DNA from: Streptomyces sp. NBC_01549
GTDB lineage: Bacteria; Actinomycetota; Actinomycetes; Streptomycetales; Streptomycetaceae
Reading direction: 5' to 3'
DNA: 64,000 bases
Assembly: GCF_026339955.1 (NCBI RefSeq)
Contig: NZ_JAPEPW010000001.1
Coordinates: forward strand, 4,211,001-4,275,000
Positions 17,245 to 26,286 of this stretch are shown here, in pieces. The position numbers and the translations under genes are program-made. Within the stretch, counting starts at the first letter, position 1; each line of letters starts with the position of its first letter. Under the pieces are notes generated by a model. The model ran no database searches, was not told the origin of the DNA, and worked only from the letters and a program-made list of their open reading frames with translations.

Positions 17245-17629
17245 TGATCAGAGCCGTATCGGACAGCGGGGTGGCTGGACGGACAGCGAAGACGCCGGGC
17301 GCCTCTTGTCTTGTCAGCGCGAGAAGTTGGCGAGGGCCTGTGGCCACGAGATCCACCCACTCCCGTGCTCCGTCGAGGGTGCTGATGGACTCAAGGATGT
17401 GGTTTGCGGCGTACACCCGCTCCTCGGTCGGCAAGCCTTGCAGTACGCGCTTCACCGTCCCTGCGACATGGCGTGCCAGCACGTGAGGAACGGATTCGGC
17501 ACCTACAGCGTCGCTGATCGGGCGCCAGCCTTGGCCATCAAGCTCCCTGAGCTGCTGCTCAAAGCGCAGCGTGATGAGCTGCTCGTACAAGCCTGCGACA
17601 GGTTGTGACAGATCCGTCGGCTCGGACAC
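17241..17629 (-). pseudogene. Helicase N-terminal fragment, cut off by the IS
   Basis: The fragment begins at GTG 17629 with AAGGGAG upstream and encodes about 129 native residues (VAGLYEQLITLRFEQQL to PLSDTALITN), the normal N-terminus of PLD-DEAD-DUF3427 helicases. After 17241 the frame runs into the IS and stops at 17189 with a foreign 18-residue tail. The rest of the gene is at 12724-15500. The promoter is intact and shared with the divergent MORC-like gene, so a short peptide may still be made. Confidence 0.85.
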
Positions 17630-17878
17630 GCTGGCTCCCTTGATCGCTCAGACAGCTGTGTCATGTGTAACAGAGGCTGCTGACAGCGGGTGCAGAGAGG
17701 CCGATCCCCTCTGAGCCCCGCCAGCAGAGATTAGGGAACTATGCCCCACTGTTCAGGACCATCTACCCAGGCCAGGTGCGTTGAAGTACCGTCATACTTA
17801 TCTCTACCCTCCTGGCCACCTCCTGGGCTCACATGGTCCGCCCAGCCCCGCGCGGCCCTGATAATCCATGTGAGATTC

Positions 17879-19414
17879 ATGCCTTATGAGCCGGGTGCCG
17901 ACTGGCAGTACGACGTCCCCACCAGCGGAAGCAAGCGGCTCCCGCCTGACTCCGGTTACGCCGAAGCTCTCCGGAACCAGGGGTATGGCTTCGAGGTCGC
18001 CGTCGCTGACCTCATTGACAACTCCCTTGATGCGGGCGCCGGTCAAGTCGTCGTGCACTTCCTCCGCGACGATGACCGGCTACTCAGCCTGCTCATCGTC
18101 GATAACGGCCGGGGCATGAACGACCCGGGCCTCGACGCCGCCATGACCGTCGGCCGTCGCCGCGAGTACGGCAGCCACGCCCTCGGCATGTACGGAACCG
18201 GCCTCAAAGCTGCGTCGCTCTCGCACGCCGATGCCCTCACCGTCGTCAGTAGGACCAAGACCAGCCGCGCCGCCGGACGCCAGCTGACCTCCACCTCCCT
18301 CGCGGACGGCTACCGCTGTGACACCGTCACCCCGGACTACGCCCAGACCCTCCTCGACCGCTACGACGGGATCATCGAATGGCAGGGCACAGTCGTGCGC
18401 TGGGACCGGGTCAGGACCTTCGAGACCGTGGAGGTCAGCCAGACCGACCGCTTCCTCTCCGAGGCAATCCAGAAGCTGGAAACGCACCTCGGCCTCTACC
18501 TGCACCGCTTCCTGGACCGCGGGGATGTGCGGATCGATATCGCTGTGGAGAACGTACACACCCGTGAACTGCTCGATAGCATCGAGGTCGAGCCGCTCGA
18601 CCCATTCAATTACAAGGTTCCGGGCAAGGCGGGCTATCCCTGTACCTTCACCGCACCAGTTGAGGGCGTCGGCGATATGGAGTTGACCGCCCATATCTGG
18701 CCCCCCAAGTCGCCGCGCGCCGAGTACAAGCTCATCGGCCCGCTCGCCGAGCGTCAGGGCTTCTACTTCTACCGCAATGACCGCCTGGTCCAGGCCGGCG
18801 GCTGGAACGGCCAGCGGGGCGCGGCCGAGGGGCATCTCAATCTCGCCCGTATCGCAGTTGATCTCCCCTCTCACCCCAATCAAGTCTTCAGCCTCACCGT
18901 GAAGAAGGAGGGGATCAACGCAACTCAGGCCTTTGCGAGAGGCGTTGAGAAGGCCGTGGACGTTCATGGCCGTACCTTCCGTACGTATCTCGAAAACGCA
19001 GAGGCCGTATACCGCGAGGGATCCTCCCGCGCCGAGGTCAAGCGCAAGGCGGTCATCCCGCCCGGCAAGGGCCTCTCCCCGAAGGTCAAGCGTGTCATCC
19101 AGGAAGAACTGCCGGAGAAGCCCGGCGAGGACCCGATCGCCATCGCCTGGGTCGTACTCCCGGAAGACCGCTTCTTCGACCTCGACCGTGAGAAGCGTGT
19201 CATCCAGCTCAACAAGAGCCACCGCGACACCTTCAACATGGGCCAGCGCGGCGGCTCCAATGACGCCCCGGTCGCCAAGACCCTGCTCTATCTCATGCTG
19301 GAGGAGCTGTTCGGCTTCACCCGCTGGGAGAAGAAGCGCAGCGACCAGATCGACTACTGGAACGCCATCCTGCTCGCTGCCGTAAGCGCCCAGCGCGAAC
19401 GCTTCACCCACTGA
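17879..19414 (+). CDS. MORC/MutL-like GHKL ATPase of a predicted defence system
   Basis: This 511-residue protein has the GHKL ATP-binding site: N box VADLIDNSLDAG, VDNGRGMNDP and GMYGTGLKAASLS, followed by an S5-like transducer region. This is the prokaryotic MORC-like ATPase class that Iyer and Aravind linked to restriction-modification islands. These proteins are thought to act as ATP-gated DNA clamps. The next gene, a Z1 protein, follows after 13 bases, and the divergent gene is a PLD-helicase; both are known neighbours of this class. ATG 17879 is preferred. GTG 17870 and an upstream in-frame start at 17741 lack support. Confidence 0.85.
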   Translation: MPYEPGADWQYDVPTSGSKRLPPDSGYAEALRNQGYGFEVAVADLIDNSLDAGAGQVVVHFLRDDDRLLSLLIVDNGRGMNDPGLDAAMTVGRRREYGSHALGMYGTGLKAASLSHADALTVVSRTKTSRAAGRQLTSTSLADGYRCDTVTPDYAQTLLDRYDGIIEWQGTVVRWDRVRTFETVEVSQTDRFLSEAIQKLETHLGLYLHRFLDRGDVRIDIAVENVHTRELLDSIEVEPLDPFNYKVPGKAGYPCTFTAPVEGVGDMELTAHIWPPKSPRAEYKLIGPLAERQGFYFYRNDRLVQAGGWNGQRGAAEGHLNLARIAVDLPSHPNQVFSLTVKKEGINATQAFARGVEKAVDVHGRTFRTYLENAEAVYREGSSRAEVKRKAVIPPGKGLSPKVKRVIQEELPEKPGEDPIAIAWVVLPEDRFFDLDREKRVIQLNKSHRDTFNMGQRGGSNDAPVAKTLLYLMLEELFGFTRWEKKRSDQIDYWNAILLAAVSAQRERFTH

Positions 19415-19427
19415 AGGACAGCATCCT

Positions 19428-22394
19428 GTGACCGACGCACTGCTGGAAATCCACACCGCTGTCCTCGGCGGAATGACCCGCGGTCCCAAACCCTTCGCGA
19501 AGCGGGCAGAGACCGAGGCGGAGGACTTTCCCTGCGCTGACCTCGCGGACGACACCTTCAGCCAGCGCCTGACGGATGAGTCGGATGCCCTGACCGTCCT
19601 GTGGGAGCGCAAGCTCACCTCCTGGGACTTCGAAGAGCGGGCCGCCTGGGCCACCGCACCTCCCCGAACCGACGAACGCCGCGCGGAGATATACGGCCAC
19701 CTCGGCTTCGAAAACGGCGTACGCAAGGCCCTGACTAACGCCGTCGTGGTCTCCAAGAAGCCCGGCCACACCACCATCACCGCGGAGTTCACCCCCTGGT
19801 ACACCAGGGAACGCGCCGAAGCGCGGGCCTTCTACTGGCCCGCGTACGAGAAGCGACTGCGCGCCAAGGGCTGGAGCAGCGGGGCGATCGCCGGCCTCGA
19901 CGAAGCCAGCCGCGCGGTCGTCGAGCGCCTCACCGACCCCGAGCAAGTTTCCCGCCGCCAGGCACGCGGCCTGGTCGTCGGCTACGTCCAGTCTGGCAAG
20001 ACCGCGAACTTCACCGGTGTCACCGCCAAGGCCATCGACTCCGGCTACCGCCTGGTCATCATTCTCGGCGGCACCTTGAACCTCCTGCGCAAGCAGACCC
20101 AGCGCCGCCTCGACATGGAGCTGATCGGCCAGGAGAACATCTTGCGCGGTGCCGACCCCGAGGACCTCGACTCGCTGGTCGGCATCGACTACATCGGTGA
20201 CGACGAGGAGTGGCCGCAGTTTGTCTCCCACGGCGGACGCCCCTCCGCCCTGAGCGCCTTCGATATCGAGCGCCTCACCACCCGCGACCGGGACTACCAG
20301 AGCCTCCTCCAGGGCATCCGCGGCATCGAGTTCGAGAAGCGCGAGCGCGGCCTCCCGCTGTACGACCCGCGCAATCTCCACCACGCGGACGCCCGCGTTA
20401 TGGTCGTCAAGAAGAATAAGTCAGTCCTCGACAAACTCATTAAGGACCTCAAGCAGATTCAGGGCCTGCTCGGCGAACTCCCTGCCCTGATCATCGACGA
20501 CGAGTCCGACCAGGCGTCCGTCAACACCACCGACCCGAAGAAGTGGGAATCAGACCGTCCCAAGCGCACCGCGATCAACTCTCGCATCGCCCAGCTGCTG
20601 ACGTTGCTCCCGCGCTCCCAGTACGTCGGCTACACCGCGACCCCATTCGCGAATGTCTTCATCGACCCGAGCGACAGCGAAGACATCTTCCCCAGGGATT
20701 TCCTGATCTCGCTCCCCCGCCCCGAGGGCTACATGGGCGTCCAGGACTTCCACGACCTGGACTCCCTCATCCCGTACGACGAGCGTACGTACGCCAACTC
20801 TCGCGCCAAGTCCCACGTCCGCGGCATCTACTCCCCGGATGAGATCGACGACAAGTCCATGCAAGAGGCCATGGACAGCTTCGTCCTCACCGGCGCGATG
20901 AAGCTCTACCGCGCGGCCCGCGGCGTCGGTGACGGCCCATACCGGCACCACACCATGCTGGTCCACGAGTCGGTCCGCAAAGACGACCACGCCGAACTCG
21001 CCTTGCGCCTCAACACCATGTGGCACCAGGCCGGCTACGTCACCAACTCCACCGGCCACGACCGCCTAGCCGACCTCTTCCGGCGCGACATCCGCCCGGT
21101 CTCCCAGGCCCGCGCCGCCGACCTACCGGCTCCCGCCTCGTACGACGAACTCCGCCCGTACATTAGCCAGGCCTGCAGCCGTATCCGCAAGGGGGGCAAT
21201 CCGGTCGTCATCGTGAACGGTGACAGCGACAAGTATTTCGACCAGCTCGACCTCGACTTCGACCGCCAGCCCCACGTCTGGAAGATCCTCGTCGGCGGCA
21301 CCAAACTCTCCCGCGGCTTCACCGTCGAAGGCCTGACGGTCACCTATTACCGCCGCACGACCCAGCAGGCCGACACCCTCATGCAAATGGGGCGCTGGTT
21401 CGGCTTCCGCCCCGGCTACCAGGACCTGGTCCGCCTCTACATCAGCCGCGCGGAGAAACTCACCAAGGCAAGCATGTCCACGGTCGACCTCTACGAGGCA
21501 TTCGAGGCCATCTGCCTCGACGAGGAAACCTTCCGCGATCAGCTCGCCCAGTACGCCGAACTCGTCGATGGCAAGCCGCTGGTCACTCCCCGAGAGATCC
21601 CTCCGCTGGTGTCCCAGCACCTGCCCTGGCTCAAGCCCAGCAGTCGCACGAAGATGTATAACGCCCAGGTCGAAGAGATAGCCGGTCCGGGGCAGATCAT
21701 CGAGCCGACTGCCCACCCGCTCAGTCATGTTGACCTGGCCCACAACACCGAACAGTGGCTTCCTCTTCTCGAGCGCCTCTCAACGACCCCTGATACCTTC
21801 ACCACCCACGACGAGGCCTACGGTAAGGACTACCACCTCACCGCACTCACAGCATCGGTCTCTCATGCTGAGCTCATGGGGGTGCTGGAGAAACTCCGCT
21901 GGTGGAACGCCGCCCCCTTCCTCCCTCACCTGCGTTTCCTCCGCGAGATCGCCAAGAGCTCGCACCTGATCGACGACTGGCTATTGATCACCCCCCACTA
22001 CGCGACCGGCCGCGGCGTATCAGCGAGTGTGCGCGGATCAGTTCCTCTGGCTCTCTCGAAGCGCGAGCGCCGTCGTGTCCAGATCTTCGGCTACATCAGC
22101 GACCGCAAGCACCGCGCAACGGCCCGACGCATAGCCCGCGCCACACCACCGACTTCGGACCCTGTGACGGAACGGTTCTCCCGAGACCGACGCGGCGCGA
22201 TACTCCTCTACCCAGTCATCGAGGATGATCCTTCGACTGTCGTGCGGAACGGAGAGGTGGACCCGGGGAAGGTCGCCATGGTCTTCTCCCTGGTGGCACC
22301 CGCCTCCACCGCAGCGGCTGGACGGCCCCCGATTAGTTTCAGCGCCATCGACAAGAGCCGGTCCGACTCCCCCATCGTTGACACACGCGGCTGA
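19428..22394 (+). CDS. Z1-domain superfamily 2 ATPase, defence-associated
   Basis: This 988-residue protein has helicase-type motifs in order: Walker A in GYVQSGKTANFTG (about residue 180), Walker B IIDDESDQAS (about 350), YVGYTATPFANVF (motif III), VGGTKLSRGFTVEGL (motif V) and QMGRWFGFR (motif VI). This is the Z1 family, repeatedly found with MORC-like ATPases, PD-(D/E)XK proteins, AIPR and DNA methylases in restriction-like islands. GTG 19428 has GAAGGA upstream and follows the MORC-like stop by 13 bases, so the two are cotranscribed. No methylase, Vsr or PD-(D/E)XK gene is found beside it. A perfect hairpin ends the operon. Confidence 0.88.
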   Translation: MTDALLEIHTAVLGGMTRGPKPFAKRAETEAEDFPCADLADDTFSQRLTDESDALTVLWERKLTSWDFEERAAWATAPPRTDERRAEIYGHLGFENGVRKALTNAVVVSKKPGHTTITAEFTPWYTRERAEARAFYWPAYEKRLRAKGWSSGAIAGLDEASRAVVERLTDPEQVSRRQARGLVVGYVQSGKTANFTGVTAKAIDSGYRLVIILGGTLNLLRKQTQRRLDMELIGQENILRGADPEDLDSLVGIDYIGDDEEWPQFVSHGGRPSALSAFDIERLTTRDRDYQSLLQGIRGIEFEKRERGLPLYDPRNLHHADARVMVVKKNKSVLDKLIKDLKQIQGLLGELPALIIDDESDQASVNTTDPKKWESDRPKRTAINSRIAQLLTLLPRSQYVGYTATPFANVFIDPSDSEDIFPRDFLISLPRPEGYMGVQDFHDLDSLIPYDERTYANSRAKSHVRGIYSPDEIDDKSMQEAMDSFVLTGAMKLYRAARGVGDGPYRHHTMLVHESVRKDDHAELALRLNTMWHQAGYVTNSTGHDRLADLFRRDIRPVSQARAADLPAPASYDELRPYISQACSRIRKGGNPVVIVNGDSDKYFDQLDLDFDRQPHVWKILVGGTKLSRGFTVEGLTVTYYRRTTQQADTLMQMGRWFGFRPGYQDLVRLYISRAEKLTKASMSTVDLYEAFEAICLDEETFRDQLAQYAELVDGKPLVTPREIPPLVSQHLPWLKPSSRTKMYNAQVEEIAGPGQIIEPTAHPLSHVDLAHNTEQWLPLLERLSTTPDTFTTHDEAYGKDYHLTALTASVSHAELMGVLEKLRWWNAAPFLPHLRFLREIAKSSHLIDDWLLITPHYATGRGVSASVRGSVPLALSKRERRRVQIFGYISDRKHRATARRIARATPPTSDPVTERFSRDRRGAILLYPVIEDDPSTVVRNGEVDPGKVAMVFSLVAPASTAAAGRPPISFSAIDKSRSDSPIVDTRG

Positions 22395-22527
22395 ACTTGT
22401 GGGGCTGGGAGTGTCATGAATCAGGTTTGCGCCATGAGGCGCTGTGATTCGAGCGGGGGTGAAAGGCTGCCGCCTCCGGCCTGTCGTAGCAGGTCGGTGT
22501 AGCTCAGGGCAGCCTGATCCGGGTGGT

Positions 22528-22562
22528 GTCGTTGTCAGGGCAGGAGTAGCCCTGACAACGAC
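22528..22562 (+). terminator. Perfect 14-bp hairpin after the Z1 gene
   Basis: GTCGTTGTCAGGGC (22528-22541) pairs perfectly with GCCCTGACAACGAC (22549-22562) across a 7-base loop, with CGGGACGTTTCGTT following. It sits 134 bp after the Z1 stop and before the convergent SEC-C gene, so it is probably a bidirectional terminator. The 130 bases between the Z1 stop and the hairpin hold no gene. Confidence 0.75.
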
Positions 22563-22573
22563 GGGACGTTTCG

Positions 22574-23593
22574 TTACTTGTCAGTGGTTCCGTGACACTC
22601 CCCATAACCCCGCCCCGCCCCACACCAGCACTCAACCCCCCGCTGCGGCGGCCACGCCACCGCCAGCCCCCGTGCCGCCAGAGTCGTCGCGTACTGCGGC
22701 AGCAGGGTCGCGTCCGACGGGGAGGACGCCTCCGAGGCGGCGAAGGCCTCGTAGGACGGGACCGTGCCCGTGACGATGCCGAGGTTCGGGGTGCCGGAAG
22801 CGGCCAGTTCCCGTAGCGATGCCTCTATCGTCGCGAGGTGTTCCTCGTGGGACGGGTAGTCGGCGGACAGGGACGGGTACGCGGTGAGGAGTTCGGTCAG
22901 TTCGGTCGTCGGCCAGTGGAGGATCGCCACCGGGAACGGGCGGGACAGCGCCTCCCTGAACGTGCCCAGCTCCGCCCTCAGGCGGGAGATCTCCGCCTGG
23001 AGTTCGGCGGGGTTGTCCGAGCCCAGGGACCAGACGCGCTTCGGGTCGTGGAGTTCGTCCAGGGAGACCGAGGACGAGTGGAGGGTGTCGGCGAGGGTGT
23101 CCCAGTTGTCGTGGGCCTCGCCGAGCATGCGGCGGACGCGGTGGCGGCCGAAGAGGAGGGGGTAGGTGGCGTACGGGGGCTCCGACGTGTCCGACAGGAG
23201 GAGCTGGGCGGCCGCGGTGAACGTCTCCTGCGCCGCTTCCAGTTCGTCGTGGGACTCCAGTGCCTCGGCCACGATCACCCAGGGGGCCGGGTCGCGGGGG
23301 GACGCGGCGCGGATGCCGTCGATGATCGCCCGGGCCTCGGCCTCGTGGCCGTACTCCCACAGGTTCGACGCCTTGAGGGCGCGGACCAGGTGGGGGTGTT
23401 CCAGGGGCGTCGAGGACGCCAGCAGGCGGTCGTAGAGCGCGGTGGCTCCGGGGCGGTCGCCGGCCAGTTCGAGGTGGGCCGCGGCCTGCACGAGCAGGTG
23501 TTCGGCGTCCTCGGGGTAGAGGCCAGCGGTCCGCTCCAGGCGCGCTGCTTCGGCGTTGTGGTCGACGTGCTCGGCAGACGTGTCGGGGCGCAT
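22574..23593 (-). CDS. SEC-C motif protein with helical (TPR-like) N-terminus
   Basis: This 339-residue protein ends in a SEC-C zinc-binding motif (ECWCGAGRGYGECHG). The N-terminal two-thirds consist of helical repeats rich in Ala, Leu and Glu (AEHLLVQAAAHLELAGD, ALYDRLLAS) resembling TPRs. SEC-C domains bind zinc and often contact SecB or ribosomal partners, but the role of stand-alone versions is unknown. ATG 23593 is used; GTG 23602 lies in frame. Neither has a clear Shine-Dalgarno, so translation may be leaderless. Confidence 0.8.
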   Translation of the reverse strand: MRPDTSAEHVDHNAEAARLERTAGLYPEDAEHLLVQAAAHLELAGDRPGATALYDRLLASSTPLEHPHLVRALKASNLWEYGHEAEARAIIDGIRAASPRDPAPWVIVAEALESHDELEAAQETFTAAAQLLLSDTSEPPYATYPLLFGRHRVRRMLGEAHDNWDTLADTLHSSSVSLDELHDPKRVWSLGSDNPAELQAEISRLRAELGTFREALSRPFPVAILHWPTTELTELLTAYPSLSADYPSHEEHLATIEASLRELAASGTPNLGIVTGTVPSYEAFAASEASSPSDATLLPQYATTLAARGLAVAWPPQRGVECWCGAGRGYGECHGTTDK

Positions 23594-23812
23594 GGGGGAC
23601 ACCGTACTGCCGTTGTCGTACGAGGGAGAGATACCTGCAGGCCAGAGGGCGGGATCTCTTCGTCGCCCTTGAGTGCGGAAGAAGGGATCGGGCGGTCATG
23701 GGGCTGGTGAGTTCGGGGCGCAACCCTTATCTTGCGGGCCCGGTCAAGGCGGCTAGGTGCCAAGGCGGATAGGCGTCAAGGCGGCGAGACGTCGAGGAGG
23801 CGAGGCATCGGT

Positions 23813-24655
23813 ATGCGGGCTCCCGGCATCGTGCGACGCGGCGTCATGGACCACCGCACTCGACGGCGGCGGGCCGCGTACCGGCGGATGGTGTGGGGCG
23901 GGGGTGAGGTTCTCGTCACCGTTGGCGTGGTTCTCCTGCTGCTCGTCGTGCATCAGCTCTGGTGGACCAATCGGCAGGCCCGGGAGGGCGCCGAGAGGAA
24001 GGTTCAGGCGCTGGAGAGGGAGTGGGGGAGCAGCGGGAAGGGCGGTGCGGGGGAGGCGGGTGCGGGGGCTGCCGACGTGTCGGGGTCGGGGAGCGAGGGG
24101 AGTGGCTCGGGGGTCGCGGGGGGCGGTGGGGCGTCTTCCGGCGGCGGTTCCGGCGGTTCTGGCGGTTCCGGTGGGAGTGGGCGGGATCAAGGGGTGCCGC
24201 GGTCGTCGCAGGCGTACGCCGTTCTCTCCATTCCCCGGCTCGGTCTCCGTGTGCCCGTCGCGGAGGGTGTCAGCAAGCAGGATGTCCTCAACAAGGGGTA
24301 CGTCGGGCACTACCCACACACCCAACAGGCCGGACAGGCCGGGAACTTCGCGCTCGCGGGACATCGGAACACCCATGGGGAGCCGTTCCGGTACATCAAC
24401 CGGCTGCGGCGGGGGGACGAGATCGACGTCGAGACCGCGGCCGGGCGCTACGTATACGTCGTCGACAAGACGCTTCCGCAGACGTCCGCGAGTGATGGAG
24501 GGGTCATTCGGGAGGTGCCGCGCAGTACCGTTCGGCCCGCCTACGGGTACAGCGCGCCGGGGTACTACATCACCCTCACCACCTGCACGCCCGAGTACAC
24601 CTCACGGTATCGGCTCGTGGTGTGGGGCACATTGACCTCCATGCGCCCCCGTTGA
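23813..24655 (+). CDS. Class E sortase
   Basis: This 280-residue membrane transpeptidase anchors proteins to peptidoglycan. It has a basic N-terminus, one transmembrane segment (VLVTVGVVLLLLVVHQLWW), a Gly/Ser-rich extracellular linker of about 60 residues, then the sortase barrel. The active site is visible: His in ALAGHRNTHG, Cys in TLTTCTPEYTSRYRL and the Arg that follows it. Class E enzymes of Streptomyces recognise LAxTG signals, and such a substrate (LARTG) is encoded at 32253-33290. ATG 23813 has GAGGCGAGG upstream; longer frames start in a CAAGGCGG-repeat region. It converges on the next MFS gene with a 12-base gap. Confidence 0.88.
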   Translation: MRAPGIVRRGVMDHRTRRRRAAYRRMVWGGGEVLVTVGVVLLLLVVHQLWWTNRQAREGAERKVQALEREWGSSGKGGAGEAGAGAADVSGSGSEGSGSGVAGGGGASSGGGSGGSGGSGGSGRDQGVPRSSQAYAVLSIPRLGLRVPVAEGVSKQDVLNKGYVGHYPHTQQAGQAGNFALAGHRNTHGEPFRYINRLRRGDEIDVETAAGRYVYVVDKTLPQTSASDGGVIREVPRSTVRPAYGYSAPGYYITLTTCTPEYTSRYRLVVWGTLTSMRPR

Positions 24656-24667
24656 CCACGGAAAACG

Positions 24668-26074
24668 TCAGCCCCGGTCCCGAAGGGCCAGCACGATCGC
24701 TCCCGCCACCAGCGCCAGCCCCGCCGAGACCGCGATCGCGATGTCCGCGCCGTGTGCGAGCCCGCCCGTGGAGGTGACGATCGCGATGGTCAGGGCCACG
24801 CCGGCGCACGAACCGATGTAGCGGAACGTCTGCTGCGCGCCCGAGCCCATCGCGGCGCGCGTCGCGGGGACGGACTCGACCGCGACCAGCGGCAGCGCGG
24901 CGTTGAGGAGCCCGCTGCCTACGCCGGAGATGAGGAAGCCGGGCAGCAGGCGGGTCCATGAACCGGCGTCGAGCGCGCCGAGCATCGTCAGGACGCCGAC
25001 CGCGTGCAGCGCGAAACCGAGGGCGAGTTGGTGGCGCGGGGAGACCCGGCCCGCGAGGCGCCGCGCCTGCAGGGCGACCGCGAAGGACAGCCCGGACCAG
25101 AGCAGGAACAGCCACGCCGTGTCCAGCGCGGACAGGCCCAGGGTCCGCTGGAGCAGCGCGGGCAGGAAGCTGAACAGGCTGATTACCGCGAGGCCGGTGA
25201 ACAGACCGCTCGCGGAGGAGGCGAGGAAGCCGCGGTGGCGGAGCAGGGAGAGGTCGATCATGGGGGTACGGGTTCGGTGCTCGACGAACACGAACGCCGT
25301 CGTCAGCACGACGAACGCCGCCAGCAGGAGGCCCACCGACGGGCGTAGCCAGCCGTCCCGGCCCAGGGTGAGCGCGGCCACCAGGGCGACCAGCGCCAGG
25401 CCGAAGGTGAAGGCGCCGGCCAGATCGGGGCGGCCGCCCCGGGAGGCCCGGGACTCGGTGAGGGCCCGGGTGCCCAGCAGGGCGACCAGGAGTGCGGCGG
25501 CGCCCAGGACGGCGTAGGCGATCCGCCAGTCCAGTGTCTGGGCGATCCCGCCGGCGAGTACGGGGCCCAGGGCTATGCCGCCGCTGACGAACGCGCCCCA
25601 CACGCCGGTCGCGTGCAGCCTGCCGCGGGCGGTCGGGAAGGCGTGGACGAGCAGGCCCAGGCTGCTGGCGAGGATCGCGGCGCTCGCCGCGCCCTGCGCT
25701 ACCCGGGCCAGCGTGAACAGCCAGGTGGAGGTCGCGAGTGCGCCGAGCGCGGTGGTGATGCCGAGGGCGATGGTGCCGGAGAGGAAGATCCGGCGGCGGC
25801 CGTAGTCGTCGGCGAGGCTGCCCGCGACCAGGAGCAGCGCGGCGAGGCCGAGCGGGGTGCCGTTGAGCAGCCAGGCCTGGGCGGAGACGGGGGTGTGCAG
25901 GGCGGCGGCGGTGTCGGGGAGCGTGACCATCGGCGCGGTGTACGTCATCAGGGCCACGGCGGTGGCGGCGCTGGTGACGGCGAGGGTGGCGGTCGCCCGC
26001 GGGGGTGTCTCGAGGGGTGTGCCGTGGGGTGCCGAGGACGCCTTCGCGGTGGTGGCGTGGTCGAGCTGGGACAT
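24668..26074 (-). CDS. MFS drug-type exporter (DHA2-like, 14 TM)
   Basis: This 468-residue transporter has about 14 hydrophobic segments and the motif A loop GSLADDYGRRRIFLSG (about residue 85). Motif C-like glycine-rich residues lie in GGIALGPVLAGGIAQ. It is probably a proton-driven efflux pump for hydrophobic compounds. ATG 26074 is preceded by GAAGGG. It is divergent from an HxlR regulator, with two GGTTCA-type palindromes between them, so it is presumably repressed by that protein until a ligand appears. Confidence 0.88.
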   Translation of the reverse strand: MSQLDHATTAKASSAPHGTPLETPPRATATLAVTSAATAVALMTYTAPMVTLPDTAAALHTPVSAQAWLLNGTPLGLAALLLVAGSLADDYGRRRIFLSGTIALGITTALGALATSTWLFTLARVAQGAASAAILASSLGLLVHAFPTARGRLHATGVWGAFVSGGIALGPVLAGGIAQTLDWRIAYAVLGAAALLVALLGTRALTESRASRGGRPDLAGAFTFGLALVALVAALTLGRDGWLRPSVGLLLAAFVVLTTAFVFVEHRTRTPMIDLSLLRHRGFLASSASGLFTGLAVISLFSFLPALLQRTLGLSALDTAWLFLLWSGLSFAVALQARRLAGRVSPRHQLALGFALHAVGVLTMLGALDAGSWTRLLPGFLISGVGSGLLNAALPLVAVESVPATRAAMGSGAQQTFRYIGSCAGVALTIAIVTSTGGLAHGADIAIAVSAGLALVAGAIVLALRDRG

Positions 26075-26102
26075 GGTCTGCCCTTCGGGCTCCGGAGCGG
26101 AT

Positions 26103-26171
26103 CGGTGGAGGTAGAGAAGTGGAGAGGTAGAGGAGTGGAGCGGTGGAGAGTTGGAGCTTGGGAGGTAGAGC
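26103..26171. repeat. Purine-rich low-complexity tract
   Basis: About 70 bp of degenerate GGTGGAG/GGTAGAG repeats lie in the 5' leader of the MFS gene (pyrimidine-rich on the transcribed strand). Several repeats resemble ribosome-binding sites on the plus strand, but no gene starts there. Confidence 0.5.
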
Positions 26172-26194
26172 TGAGATGTAGGTCCGATCAAGTG

Positions 26195-26256
26195 GGTTCA
26201 ATCAATGAACCTTCTGCGCGCGTCGACCGTAGCACCTTAGGTTCGTTCACTGAACC
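26195..26256. promoter_or_regulatory. Operator pair for the second HxlR/MFS module
   Basis: GGTTCA-N5-TGAACC (26195-26211) is a perfect 17-bp palindrome. GGTTCG-N5-TGAACC (26240-26256) is a one-mismatch copy centred 45 bp away. Both lie between the divergent MFS and HxlR genes. The 6-5-6 layout equals that of the sites at 4071-4119. Confidence 0.7.
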
Positions 26257-26286
26257 TACATGTCGAAAAGTGGCTACAGTGGGGTC

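Noticed and set aside
17741..17878. Upstream in-frame extension of the MORC-like ATPase
   Set aside because: The extra 46 residues are Pro/Ser-rich, lie in the divergent promoter region and lack a ribosome-binding site. The family begins near MPYEPGADWQYD.
22496..22525. tRNA-like 5' end and D-arm sequence
   Set aside because: No anticodon stem or T arm follows and the strong hairpin occupies the space, so it is not a tRNA gene. It is kept only as a possible scar.
24576..26201. Alternative 541-codon minus-strand frame over the MFS gene
   Set aside because: Its protein is Arg/Pro-rich without membrane segments. The overlapping 24668-26074 frame has clear transmembrane and MFS motifs.
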